Assembly (NCBI GenBank): GCA_963682055.1
Contig: OY821742.1
Coordinates: forward strand, 33,575,060-33,639,059
Reading direction: 5' to 3'
DNA length: 64,000 nucleotides
From: Primula veris
Taxonomy: Eukaryota; Streptophyta; Magnoliopsida; Ericales; Primulaceae
Positions within the stretch are counted from its first letter, which is position 1. Each line of letters opens with the position of its first letter. The translations under genes were made by a program, and so were the position numbers. The notes beneath the pieces are model-generated. The model had not been told where the DNA came from, searched no databases, and saw only the letters and a program-made list of their open reading frames with translations. This document shows, one piece after another, positions 9,492-20,435 of the stretch.

Positions 9492-11393
9492 ATGGCTAAC
9501 ATACTTAATTTCGCTTCGGGTATTGCTTCATCGCCCAATACTCCACCATTTTTTGATGGGGTAAATTATTCGTATTGGAAGGATAGGATGAGTATGTTTT
9601 TGCAAAGTTACAATGTTAAACTATGGATGAACATAAAAGTAGGATATTCCACACCTACATCCGAAAATAGCGAAAACCCAATCCCCATAGAGGAATTAAA
9701 TGACGCTCAACTAGAAGACTACTCTACTAACGCTAAAGCAATGTACGCTATTGTTTGTGCTGTTTCACCTAACGAGTACAAAAAAATTTCTACTTGTAAA
9801 ACGGCTAAGGGTATCTGGGATAAGTTAGTAGTTATGCACGAGGGAACTAACCAAGTTAAGGATTGCAAACTCCAACTTTTAGTTCATGACTACGAGCTTT
9901 TTAGGATGAGCGAGGGAGAAACTATTTCCGATATGCTTGCTAGATTTACCACTATTACTAACGGATTAATGTCTCTTGGTAAGTATTTATCTTGTAAGAA
10001 AATGGTTTCAAAGGTGATTCGGAGCTTACCGAAAGAATGGGAACCAAAGGTCACCGCAATTCAAGAGGCGCATGACATGAACACATACACTCTTGATGCA
10101 TTGACGGGTTCACTCATTACTCACGAGATCACCCTCAATAGTTACAGGCCAATCTCGAAAAATAAGGAGATAGCTTTCAAAGGAACAACTTGTGAAGAAA
10201 ATGATGAACTATCCGATGACGAGAAAAATACAATGCAAATCATTCGAATCGTCAAGGAAATACTAAAGCTTAAAGGCAAACATAAAAATAAAGGTAAATC
10301 GTCAAATACTTCAATTATTTCTTACGATTTTGTTTGCTATGCTTGTGGCAAGGAAGAACATATGGCAAGAGATTGCGTCAAGAATCGCAAGAGCAAAGGC
10401 AAGAAGAAAATATCCGCTTCAAGCTCTAGCGATAGATCCGACCAAGATGAAGTCGATCATCTTGCTTGCTATATGGCCATGGAAGACAACCATGAACAAA
10501 ACCTCTCATCCTCAAGCGAAAGTAACAACGATGAGGTAAAAGATTTATCCCATGATGAATTAATTCACATGTGTGGAATTTATTCCGAAAAACTTCCTAA
10601 GCTTGTAGAGAATGCTAAATCTCTTAAAAGGATAAATTCTTCTCTCAATGAAGAAATAAGATCCTTGAAAAGAGATGACATTGAACACAAGTCTAGTCCG
10701 AAATCGTCATTTTCTTTACATAACGTAGATGACGAAAAGGAAGACTTGAAAGATAAAAACAATGATCTCGTTATTCAAAACGAATCTTTACAAACCGAGA
10801 TCAACTTTCTTAAAAATGAAGTGTCTAGACTTGCTAAAACTCATTCAAAATCATCTTTTTTAGATTGTGATTTAGTAGAAAATTTTGAAGAGTTAAAAAA
10901 TTCTTTCGATAAAGTTACAAGCAAAAACAAGGTTTTGAGTTCTCATGCTTTTAACTTAGATAACAAGCTCAAGATTTTACAAACCGAGAATTACACTTTG
11001 AAAATTAAAAACAACAAGCTTGTCATTTCCATTGAAAAACTTGATTTGACGATTTCAAAGTTTTCTAAAGTTAAAACCATTTTAGACGAGATTTTGAGTT
11101 GTCAAAAAGATGTTAATGACAAAAGTGGTTTAGGTTATGATTGCATTAGTTCTAATTCAAATAAAACCCACTTCGTCAAAGCCTCTAACATTTCTAAAAC
11201 TCCTACTCCGCCTAAACAAGAGGTTGTTTTTACACAATTGAGCACTTCAAGAGTTTTTTCGAACTCTTGCAATGATAGAAGAGATTCAGACTTTCAAACC
11301 AAAACCGTTCATCAAACTTCTAAAAATTCCTACAAAAAGTCGTATAGTTCTCGTTATGCGAAAAAGTCTATGCATTGTATACATTGTAGTTGA
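9492..11393 (+). CDS. Copia-type gag polyprotein of element B (633 aa to first stop)
   Basis: Gag packages the element's RNA into virus-like particles. The N-terminal third is a plant copia gag (UBN2-like) domain: TPPFFDGVNYSYWKDRM near residue 17-35, AMYAIVCAVSPNEY, KGIWDKLVVMHEGTNQVKD and GETISDMLARFTTI. A CCHC zinc knuckle CYACGKEEHMARDC lies near residue 283-296. A long Lys/Glu/Ser/Asn-rich, probably coiled-coil region follows. The start ATG is 49 bases after the primer site. The frame ends at TGA 11391-11393, which falls inside a second CCHC box (CIHCS, stop, NKHISSRC). The frame then stays open to 11714, so one substitution separates this from a 740-codon gag. No pol follows. Confidence 0.88.
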   Translation: MANILNFASGIASSPNTPPFFDGVNYSYWKDRMSMFLQSYNVKLWMNIKVGYSTPTSENSENPIPIEELNDAQLEDYSTNAKAMYAIVCAVSPNEYKKISTCKTAKGIWDKLVVMHEGTNQVKDCKLQLLVHDYELFRMSEGETISDMLARFTTITNGLMSLGKYLSCKKMVSKVIRSLPKEWEPKVTAIQEAHDMNTYTLDALTGSLITHEITLNSYRPISKNKEIAFKGTTCEENDELSDDEKNTMQIIRIVKEILKLKGKHKNKGKSSNTSIISYDFVCYACGKEEHMARDCVKNRKSKGKKKISASSSSDRSDQDEVDHLACYMAMEDNHEQNLSSSSESNNDEVKDLSHDELIHMCGIYSEKLPKLVENAKSLKRINSSLNEEIRSLKRDDIEHKSSPKSSFSLHNVDDEKEDLKDKNNDLVIQNESLQTEINFLKNEVSRLAKTHSKSSFLDCDLVENFEELKNSFDKVTSKNKVLSSHAFNLDNKLKILQTENYTLKIKNNKLVISIEKLDLTISKFSKVKTILDEILSCQKDVNDKSGLGYDCISSNSNKTHFVKASNISKTPTPPKQEVVFTQLSTSRVFSNSCNDRRDSDFQTKTVHQTSKNSYKKSYSSRYAKKSMHCIHCS

Positions 11394-11714
11394 AATAAGC
11401 ATATTTCTTCTAGATGTCCTTATCGTTTTTGTGTTAGTAGAAGCGATTTGAAATGGGTAGTAAAGACCAATGTAACTAACAATGTCGGACCCAAAAGAAA
11501 TTGGGGACAAAAAAACAAATCTCGTGTTGTAGGTATCTCTATTCAAAAGGAGAAAATCAACAATTGGTTGACAACACCGGTAACATTCGTGGAAGTCAAG
11601 AAAATCGACTCCACCATAAAGAATGAGGTATCATTGATCGACAAAAGTGGAAGGCATACCAACAAATGGTATCACATACTTGGACTTGGAAACGCTCAAT
11701 GCAAATGTCATTAG
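11394..11714 (+). pseudogene. C-terminal continuation of element B gag after the stop
   Basis: In frame with 9492. It supplies the rest of the second zinc knuckle (HISSRC), then SRSDLKWVVKTN and NVGPKRNWG, a stretch that resembles the gag-protease linker of plant copia elements, where a W..K..N..GPK phrase is common. After about 90 more codons it ends at 11712-11714 with no protease motif. Confidence 0.75.
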
Positions 11715-11878
11715 AGAGCGGACTCGACATTACATATTCGGTATACTCTACTATATAATAGTTACATATATGTGATTAGTTGGGTCATATGCATCATGAT
11801 AACATTTTTCATGTTTTGGTTTTTCTTTGAAAACCCTCCACATAACCCCAAATTTTTTTATTGCATTTTGATAATGCC

Positions 11879-11988
11879 AAAGGGGGAGAAAAATGATATT
11901 TAAAGAAATGTGATTTGTTCAAATGGAGGAGATATATTTTATACTTGTAAAATCATCATTATTTTGTCATAATCAAAATGGGGGAGAT
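11879..11988 (+). promoter_or_regulatory. Polypurine tracts of element B
   Basis: Two G-rich purine tracts: AAGGGGGAGAAAAATG (from 11879) and ATGGGGGAGAT immediately before the 3' LTR at 11989. The second is in the position used to prime plus-strand DNA synthesis; the first may be an auxiliary tract. Confidence 0.75.
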
Positions 11989-13206
11989 TGTTGAACCATG
12001 GGTTCAATAATTGATTTTGATTATGTATTAATGATTTTACGATTTCTCTGTTCGATGATATAATGCTTTGTATTTTCCAAAAATAGAAAATGTATATTTC
12101 AGGACTTTAAAATGATAGAGTACTCAAATACGAAGCCGAAGGTTCAAGCGGAACCAGAATCGGAGTTAAAACGAAGAAGTTACGAGTATTCTAAGTGTAG
12201 CGGGAAAACCGCGAAATTGCCAGAAAAAACGACCGATCGTTTTGGACAAACGACCGATCGTTTTTGGTCCAAAATTGACCAGTGAGGTCGTTATAAAAAC
12301 GACCGGTCGAAATGCAGAAAATGACCGATCGTTTTTCTACAGAATTCAAAAACAGCTTTTTAGCTTTTTTCAATAAGTGGCTTTAACCATTGGGTAAAAC
12401 TCTTAACCACTGAAAACGGTCATATAATACCTACTGAACATTTTGGAGCTGATAAAAACCCCCAAAATACCTCTTCAAACACAACCAATTACCATCCTTC
12501 AACCTTTCTCTATCTTAAATACTTAAAATCACCATTGTTGAGAAAAAGCTCGAAAAGAGGGAAATTGAAGACAAAGCGATTCAAGCTCAAATCAAGATCA
12601 AACATCGTCACATCTCACAAATTAGCTTATTTAGAAGCAATCAAATTGTGAGTATTGTTTTATTTTCGATAAATTTGTAAAGAGCAAATTATAAGCTCAT
12701 TTGTGAGTGAGTGTTTGGGTAGAAGCTTTTAAGCCAAAGTGTTGGTTAAAAGTTCTAGGTGAAACACTTGGGTACTCATAGATTGAGGGGGAGTCGTTGA
12801 CTCGTAAACGTGTTCGTTTGCACTTGTATCAAGAGTAGGAACCTCGGGTAGAGGATGAGCAAATCGATTGATTAGCTCGGTATGATTTGTAATATTGGGA
12901 AGAAGATTATAGTTAAATACTCGGTAGCACAAATACCGAGGAGAGGACGTAGGTGGGTTTGCCAAACCTCTATATATCGTGGTGTCAATTCTTTCCCTAA
13001 TCTTTACTTTACGCATTCCTTATTATTGCTTATTTTCTTGCTATCGTGTAATATTTCTAGCGTTTCATTAACTTTTGTTAAACGCTTAAGCTTAGAATTG
13101 AGTTAGTTGGGATGTTAGTTGCACTTACTTTTAATTCCGCGAAAAACGCCTAAAATCTTATTCAACCCCCCCCCCCCTCTCTAAAGTTTAGCCGCACGGG
13201 CCAACA
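11989..13206 (+). repeat. 3' LTR of element B (1218 bp)
   Basis: Bounded by TGTTG...CAACA, directly after a purine tract. Its last 444 bp match the truncated 5' LTR. It carries four GACCGATCG-type palindromic repeats (12231-12332) in its upstream part, and a C run near 13167. Confidence 0.93.
12231..12332. repeat. Four GACCGATCG-type palindromic motifs in LTR B
   Basis: GACCGATCGT at 12231, 12252 and 12323 and GACCGGTCG at 12301, each in an AAACGACCGATCGTTTT-like near-palindrome. They lie in the probable U3 (promoter) part of the LTR. A role as protein binding sites is inference. Confidence 0.85.
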
Positions 13207-13208
13207 CC

Positions 13209-13790
13209 ATGTTTACTCCAGGTTTGAGTCAAAAGTCTAACTGGGTTTGGAAAGCTAAAATTAATACAGACACTGTTAAATGCAACAAAGCTGCTTTCAG
13301 TTATTCAAAGACTATTACTTCAAATGGTAGGTATTTTGATAGTGGTTATTCTAAGCAAGTAGCTAATGTTGTTAAATTGGGTAACAATGGTTTAGTTGGT
13401 AGTGGTGATAAAAGTAAGTTTGTAGGAAAAGATATCACTAAGTATGCAGGTAAAGAAGAGAAGCAACATGGAGAAGTCACAACACCAAGTGCAACTAAGA
13501 GTGATAAGCAAGTAAGCAATGAGAAAGTTGAGAATAATGACTCGATTCCAATGTCAGTTACAACCGAACTTACAACCAAGGAGAATCTAAGTCCACAAAA
13601 ATTGGTACGAAACAAAAAGTCTCAAAAGAGTGATCACTTGAACACTATCATTGAAAAGGTAAGAAAAGGTATGAAGTCTCCAATTAAACATCTTAATTTA
13701 TTCAGTTCTGCATCTTATATATCTCCGTTAAAAGGCAGGAATGTCAAGAGTAAGGCTACTTGTTTAAACCTTAAGACCATTCATACATAG
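13209..13790 (+). pseudogene. Element C gag/protease-region remnant
   Basis: A 193-codon open frame. Its start NWVWKAKINTDTVKCNKA and GRYFDSGYSKQ resemble the copia linker W.WK.K and the protease box (W)YFDSGCSRHMTG, with the conserved C, R and H changed. The rest is a basic, Ser/Lys-rich tail ending in KATCLNLKTIHT, which I do not recognise. It is probably a chimera formed by deletion of the integrase and RT. Confidence 0.6.
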
Positions 13791-13914
13791 TATACCTTAG
13801 AGTTAGGAGGCCTAATTTGTGGCCTAAGTATATGAATATGGGGACTTGATTTGAGATGGTAATATAGATGATATAAAAACTAATTCTGGTGATTGTTTTT
13901 ATTTGTGAAATAAT

Positions 13915-14248
13915 CTTGTGTCATGGTTTAGTAAAGAGCAAAATTGCATTTCTTTATCTACTGCTGAGGCAGAATACATTGCAACTGATAGTGGTTGTAC
14001 CGAACTTATTTGGATAAAATAAATGTTATCTGATTAAACAAGAAGTGTTAACTTTATTTTGTGATAACAAAAGTTCTATAGATTTAGCAAAGAATTCAGT
14101 ACAACATTTCAGAACTAAACACATTGATTTAAGGCACCATTTTATTAAAGAGCTAGTTGAAGAAAAGAGTTTAATTTTAGAACATGTTTCAACTGAAAGA
14201 CAATTAGCAGATATTTTCACAAAACTCCTTGATACAAACAAGTTTTAA
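13915..14248 (+). pseudogene. Element C RNase H remnant
   Basis: Reads LVSWFSKEQNCISLSTAEAEYIA, then (after a stop and a frame change) LFCDNKSSIDLAKNSV, HFRTKHIDLRHHFIKE and HVSTERQLADIFTKLLD. These are the C-terminal RNase H landmarks of copia pol (STAEAEY, CDN.S.I, KHI..R.HFI, ADIFTK.L). Two in-frame stops occur in the middle. Confidence 0.88.
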
Positions 14249-14259
14249 ACTTTAAGAAG

Positions 14260-15565
14260 TGATATTGGGGTATGTCACTATAGATCTAATTAAATATTCT
14301 TGCTATATATGCTTATCTGTGAGTAACATTGATAAATTTTATGTCTAAGGTAAGTCTTATTGAGCTATGAAGTTTTTGTCTTGAAAAAGCCGCTAATTGA
14401 TGCCTCAAACACAGATGTGGGATAAATTGCCCTAAAACCTCTCTGGTAATAGAGTTGAAAGCACAAAGTGCAATATTATCTTCGTGTTCTAAGCTCAGTT
14501 GCAACCACGGTTGAAACCTCAAACTGAACCATAGTCAAGTCAGTGACTATTCAAAGGAAAGTCACATTGCTTTGAACAAATTCAGCATAAGCTGATATTC
14601 TAAGTGAACTAAAATAATAAAAAGCCAAGACACAGTCTTGAAATTTTTAGCATCACTTATACTCTTTCCTTGCTAAGATGATCAAGTTAGTTTTTGTGTA
14701 TAGGAAAAATCGACTTGCTCAATATAGCTCTTAGTCATAATTTTTATTATGTGGGATCTCATGATAAATATATATTCTTGAGTAAATTGTTAGTATCTTG
14801 TGTTCAAAATTCTATACTATATATAATTGCTATCTTTATTTTGAAACAAGTCAAATTTTTTATATTTTTTCAACTACTTAAAATCAGAAAATTAGATAAA
14901 TCTGTTACAAGTTGGAATGTTGATCTTTATTCATTGCTGAATTTATCTACATTCGAATTTTTTTGGTCAAAAAGATAAGTATCTATATTTGGGTAAAATT
15001 TGTTCAAAAAGAGATTTGGGTATATCATTCTATTTTTCTATAATTCTTGGACTTAAAAGAGATTTGCTTAAACTATTTTTTAACTAAACAACCAAAATAC
15101 AGAATTACTCTCTATCTATCTATATCTGTAGTATGAGTTGAAAACTTGGTTGATAAAAAGTCTGGTGTGGAATGTGGTGATTCTATTGTGAGTGATTTTG
15201 CTGTGAGAGTTGATTTTGATGATGATTCCTGTTATAATGACTGCTTCAATGTTCTCACTAATAGAAAATAGCTTTGTCATGGATGTGGCAAATAGAGGGA
15301 GAAGAGAGTTTATGTTATGCTATGTTTGGTACATTATTGGTGAATGCTTATTTGAGTTAATATTATGTTATCTGCAATTCTAATCTGCAGGGGGAGATTA
15401 AGTGCTAAACTCAAATTATATATATTGTTTTACAATTCTAATGAGCAGGGGGAGTTCTTGTGTCAAAACTGATATTATTGGGATTTTATGTGCTAATATG
15501 CTATGTAGGAGAATCTGCTTTATAAACTCGGATTATTTGTCAAATCCAATAATAAAGGGAGAGAT
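14260..15565 (+). other. Non-coding 3' internal region of element C
   Basis: AT-rich, no convincing frame. Three purine tracts: AGGGGGAGATTAAG near 15390, AGGGGGAG near 15448, and AAAGGGAGAGAT just before the LTR at 15566. Confidence 0.6.
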
Positions 15566-16674
15566 TGTTAAGACCATATTTCTGGCTTAGTGAACTCTTT
15601 GTTGTCAATTGGTTTGAGCAAAGTAATCTAAGTTAAATGATTATTGATAAGACAATTTTATGTTTACATGTGAAGTTGCAACCCCAGTTGCAACCTCAGT
15701 TGCAACCTGCTGATAGGCAGAATTATTGTCTAACTGCATATTATTCTTTTAATGATTATTATGTGATAATTATGTTTTAGATATGCAGGATATATTCTCA
15801 TATAAGCACGAAATCAGTTTTATATATTGGAGAATATTTATGTGATAAAGAATGGAATGTTTTATGGAGAATTATATGTAGATTAGTTTAAAAGATATTA
15901 TCTTGTTCCTTTTATTGTGCTAACAAGATCTCCTACTATTATGCAAGTCTTTATCATGTTTCCATCTACTTTGATATAGAGATTTATGATTCAAATAGAT
16001 TGGATTTATATATGGAGTTATTAGATTGTATATGAAAACGATTTTATCTTGAAAATATATTGTTTTATATGTTTCTTTCAAAGGAAATAATAATTCTTAT
16101 ATTCAAGCAAGGTTATCTCAAATTGACCTATAAAGATTGTGTTCAAATATGGAGCTATAAAGATTTCGTATGCCAAGGAAATTTGGATCAATATGGAGAT
16201 ACAAGAATAAATCAATAAAATTCTGAAGATAAAGATTATATGAATAAAATATTTGATGATTTATTTTTTTTGTATAAATAGATGATAGCTTTGCTTGTAA
16301 AATGTGTGTGTTCTAAACTATAAATAACTACCCTTAGAAAGACACACAAATGAACTTTTAAAAATGAAAAACAATGGTGGGATGCCATTGATCTTTTGAG
16401 TGATAGTTATAAGGTAGGAGTAATATAGAGATAGGCAGAAAAACCTAGAGGGAGTCTGAGAGTTTTTCATTAAGACTTGAATCCTATATTGTAAGCTTTT
16501 ATAATATCATTAATCTGAGTGAGTGCTCAGGAGACGTAGCCTAGTTGGGTGAACTCCGTTGTTAAATATGCATGTGATTTAATTTAAGTACATTTAACTT
16601 TACAAGTTCTGTCCATCATTATACTTAGGTTCCAACCTGAGTTGCAACTGTACTTGGAACCTAACTGCATAACA
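15566..16674 (+). repeat. 3' LTR of element C (1109 bp)
   Basis: Bounded by TGTTA...TAACA, immediately after a purine tract. Contains repeated GTTGCAAC phrases near 15676-15710 and again near 16640. Confidence 0.75.
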
Positions 16675-16689
16675 GCAACTAGAAAGCGG

Positions 16690-17617
16690 ATAGGAATTTC
16701 ATAATTGTCCCACATTGGAAAATGAAGAGTCAATTTTACAATATATATATAAAGTTATCCCATGTGGATATTAAGTTGTGTGTTTACATACACATGTGTG
16801 TATTAAGTGTGTACCACACACGTGAGCGCTCACTCGGATCTATGGACTCGGGGCACGGGGCTCCGGGCCTCAAGGCACGGGTGAGGGCGTGGGGCCTTGG
16901 GATTTGGGATTTGGAGAATGTCTTGGGTCTTGGGTCTTAGGTCTTGTCCCAAGACAGCATTCTGAAATCAAACATCACCATATCATCTCTCTAAATAATA
17001 GCATTACATTTTAGTCAGAGAGAGCCACCCACTAACAGCTCAACTTTGACTCGTCGCCAGTTTTCGGCGAGTCATCTGAGACGTTGTACTTTGTGATCGA
17101 AGCGGCAACGCAACCAGAAATCTAAAGGTGGTTGGGCGAATATCGGTTAAGGGCAGACTGTTTACAGTCACCTCGTCTATTTATTTTCCTGCATTTTTAT
17201 TCCGTCTTTTCAATTATGTAATTTTCTATTCTGTACATTTAAATTCAGTCATTTCATTCCAATACCTTTCATTTCTGTAATTTTTATTTAGTACTTTCCT
17301 TTTCTGTAATTTCTATTATGTTCTGTAATTTACATTTCAGTTCTGTAATTTTTTTTATTTACAGAAATAGTCCAGCAGTTTAGTAATCATACTATTCTGT
17401 CTGTCAGTTTCTTTTAATTAACAAACAATCCAGCAGTTTCGTTTTATACTATTCTGTCTTACAGTTTTGTTTAATTACAAACTAGTCCGGTAGTTTAATA
17501 AGTTATATTAATCTGTCTGGAATTTCAATTAATCGCATTTACATTCTGCAAGTGTCGGAATATTGTAATAGAGTCACATTCCGTTTAATAGAAATAAAAT
17601 TTGTTTATTTCTTTTTA
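16690..17617 (+). repeat. LTR of copia family A, copy 2 (both ends truncated)
   Basis: Collinear with 7210-7985: TGTCCCACATTGGAAAATGA, ACACATGTGTGTATTAAGTG, the TCGGG/GGGCC-rich minisatellite part, then the CAGCAGTTTAGTAATCATAC series. It has ~110 bp (17005-17150) absent from copy 1. It ends at 17617, where LINE endonuclease sequence begins. Confidence 0.88.
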
Positions 17618-18034
17618 GTACACTAAAACCAAGATAAATCTCTTATGTTCCACTAGTTTTCGAAGCTCTTGTTTCACAATAAAAAGACGTTTATAAATAA
17701 CAAACATTTTGGTTCCTGTAAAAGGAGTAGCCCATGCTTGGGCGACTAAGGGCAAAAATTCATCGTAAGAACCCCAATGATTAAAGAATTTAAACGGTTT
17801 TGGACCACTAACAAAATTCGAAGCTCTTTTGATAATGACGGGGGAATGATCCGAAATACCACAAGGTGTAAACTCCGCAACGGAATTGGTAAACGAAGAA
17901 AGCCAAACATCATTAACGAGAGCTCTATCAAGCTTACGAAATATAGACGCTAAGGGGTTATTATTACACCATGTAAAGAAAAGGCCTCTAAATCTCAAAT
18001 CATCAAGACTGGCATCAAGGCCTCTAGATCTCAT
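17618..18034 (-). pseudogene. L1-type LINE endonuclease C-terminal fragment
   Basis: Minus-strand frame reading LRFRGLFFTWCNNN, FRKLDRALVN, FTPCGISDHSPVII and then the linker HWGSYDEFLPLVAQAW. The SDHSP box is the C-terminal motif of the apurinic-type endonuclease that nicks DNA for LINE insertion. The N-terminal half of the domain is missing. Orientation and order fit this being the 5' side of the same LINE whose RT part ends at 6945; the nest of copia elements lies between them. Confidence 0.85.
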
Positions 18035-18049
18035 ATTGTTTCTCTTCGT

Positions 18050-18935
18050 TGATCTTGAATTTGTTGTTAAATAATTACTCTTATCTTTTTTGTTATTGTG
18101 TGGATCAGTACCAACTATATATCACGTGTCCATATATTTTTTTGTACGGTCTAGCTATAAAAACCTACAGAATTAGCTAGTTTTGTTTTACTCATTATAT
18201 AACATACAATAATTACAGACTTGGACACCTTGATTAGCTAGTAATAGTAATAATAATCAACAACTTAGATCTCATAAACATAGAACGTATACTAATATAG
18301 AAAGTTAGCCTAATATAGCGTTGATTACTTATCAAAATGGGACCCATAATATCACATAAGAGAGAAACTATTAAGATTTATGTTGAGGATTTTTTTCAAA
18401 AGCCGAAAATTATAACATATCGTGTTATCTATATTATTTTTAAGCAATCAAACCATTTTATTATGCGTAAAAAGTCGGTAATGTAATATTATCAGATTGG
18501 ATTTACAGCAACACCAAAACTAACAGAAATTTCGGTAACTAATATTGGAACCCTGTATACTACTAATGAGGATAAAAAAAGTCGATTAAAAGTTTTCAAG
18601 AACCCTATTCGAAAGAGAAAATTAAGAATTTTATATATATCATTCTATAAAACACTTGCTTGGCTTGATCTACATGTAGAAAATGATAACGGAACTTCAA
18701 AGTTTCAAACGAATAAATATTAATATACTGTTTAATAACGTGTAGAATTTACAAGCATATATAATTTTGATCAACTATTGAAAAGCGACCAATACTGAAA
18801 AGGCAACATACCAAAGCCTTTTGAAAACCAATTTTTAATTACTAAACAATTTAAGCTTCAACTGTCAATTTCATCCTAAAAGCAACGAAATCAATTCCTT
18901 AAATAACGATTTCTAGGATTTTTGAACAAACATTA
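18050..18935. other. No gene seen
   Basis: AT-rich intergenic DNA without a recognisable frame, RNA gene or terminal repeat. Confidence 0.5.
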
Positions 18936-19895
18936 TGTTGGTTTTGATACTATTTCGAATAGAATAATTGAAAGGACAATAAATAAAAAGACAGGAACAC
19001 AATGGAAATAACAATTTATTTCTCACAATTGGAATATAAATTACAATTCCTGACTCGTACAGAATTTAAATTACACAAATTAAAATTCCAGACAGATTAA
19101 TATAAATTATTAAACTGCTGGACTGAATTGTAATTGTTTGAAACTGCCAGACAGAATAGTATAATTACTAACTGCTGGACTGTTTTGACAATTAAAGAAA
19201 CTGTCATAACAGAATATTATAATTACTAAACTGCTTGACTGTTTCTGTAAATAAAAGAAATTACATAACTGAATTATAAAATTACAGAATGTAAATTACA
19301 AAATAGGAAAAGACTGAAAAGTAAATACAGAAAAGAAAACAGTACTGAAATGAAAATACATAAAGGTAAACAGTACAGAAAAGAAATTGACAGAATGAAA
19401 AAGTACTAAAAAATAAATAACAGAAATATAAAAGAAGAGGCAACTGCTGAGCAGTTTCCCTTAAACAATATTTCCCGAACCACCTTTAAAGGTTTCTGGT
19501 TTCGGGACTTTGTTCCCAAGTTACAACTTCTGTCTCAGAGTGGCTCGCGTGGAAACTCGCACCAAACCACAGGTTGAGTTGTTGCTGGTGCGATTCTCTC
19601 TCTCTAATATGATGATGTATGCTGTGTATGTGTGATTGTTGTGTCTGAAATGAGAGGGAGAGGGCTGCCTTTTATAGCCTCTATAGAAACCGCAGCCATA
19701 ATGGTGGTCATTAATTCTGGGAGTTACACCCCCAGAATCCGCTCAATTGATTTCTGAAACCGCAGCAATTAATCTCATTTATTGCTGGCGTTTCTATTGC
19801 TGGAAACTCTAGGGACTGCTTTTGTATTTTATACAAAACTCCCTTTTTCGGATTTGGACCCAAGACCCAAGACCCAAGACCCGAGACATTCCCCA
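18936..19895 (-). repeat. LTR of copia family A, copy 3 (minus strand, 5' truncated)
   Basis: Starts on the plus strand with TGTTGGTTTTGATAC, the same terminal sequence as at 51474, and matches 51474-52380 closely throughout. It ends in the CCCAAGACCCAAGACCC minisatellite. Beyond it, sequence switches to gypsy-like LTR D. Confidence 0.92.
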
Positions 19896-20063
19896 AATAA
19901 AGATTTATTTGGAAGAGTTTTTAAAATAAAGCTTTTTGGAAGAGTTTCGGTTTTTGGCTAAAAATTAGTCGAGTGACCGGTTTTTGGTAAAATTTGAAAA
20001 AAACGTTTTTGGATAAATTAATTCCTAATTAAAAGCACTTATAAAAAAATACGGGATGTTACA
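19896..20063 (-). repeat. 3' LTR of element D (first ~168 bp)
   Basis: Same as 26722-26889 with few differences, including TTAGTCGAGTGACCGG. Truncated at the junction with LTR A. Confidence 0.9.
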
Positions 20064-20435
20064 ACTAACCCTCCTTAAAAGAATTTCGTCCCGAAATTTC
20101 CTCTCTAAACAACTATACCTAGAAATGATAAACTTAAATAAATAAGGCCATAAAAATTTAAACGCACAATTCGTGTCATAATTCAAAAATAAAATACGCA
20201 AGGTTCACAACCCATAACAACTCCACAATCCATAACTCCAGAAAATGACCAACATGTAAGAACATCAAATCAAGTAACCGTCTGTATACAATATCTAATT
20301 GAATAAAAGACAATAAAGTAAACAAAGATGACATGCTTCTACCTCAACAACTCCACAACGTCTACAAAACTCAAAATACGGTCTTTCTAGTAAACTAAAC
20401 TCTAATAAAATAAACCCTCAACCCAGACTCGGGGG

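Larger units (their letters stand above)
8983..13206 (+). mobile_element. Copia-like element B, gag-only, non-autonomous
   Basis: Layout: truncated 5' LTR (8983-9429), tRNA-iMet primer site (9432-9443), one long gag-type reading frame (9492-11714 with one stop), short AT-rich tail with purine tracts, and a full 3' LTR (11989-13206). No integrase, RT or RNase H is present between gag and the 3' LTR. Either pol was deleted or this is a gag-only derivative that relied on a partner element. Confidence 0.85.
13207..16674 (+). mobile_element. Copia element C, 3' half
   Basis: Begins abruptly at the end of LTR B and carries a decayed protease-region frame, a decayed RNase H, ~1.3 kb of non-coding DNA with three G-rich purine tracts, and a 1.1-kb 3' LTR. 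5' LTR, gag, integrase and RT are missing. Confidence 0.75.
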
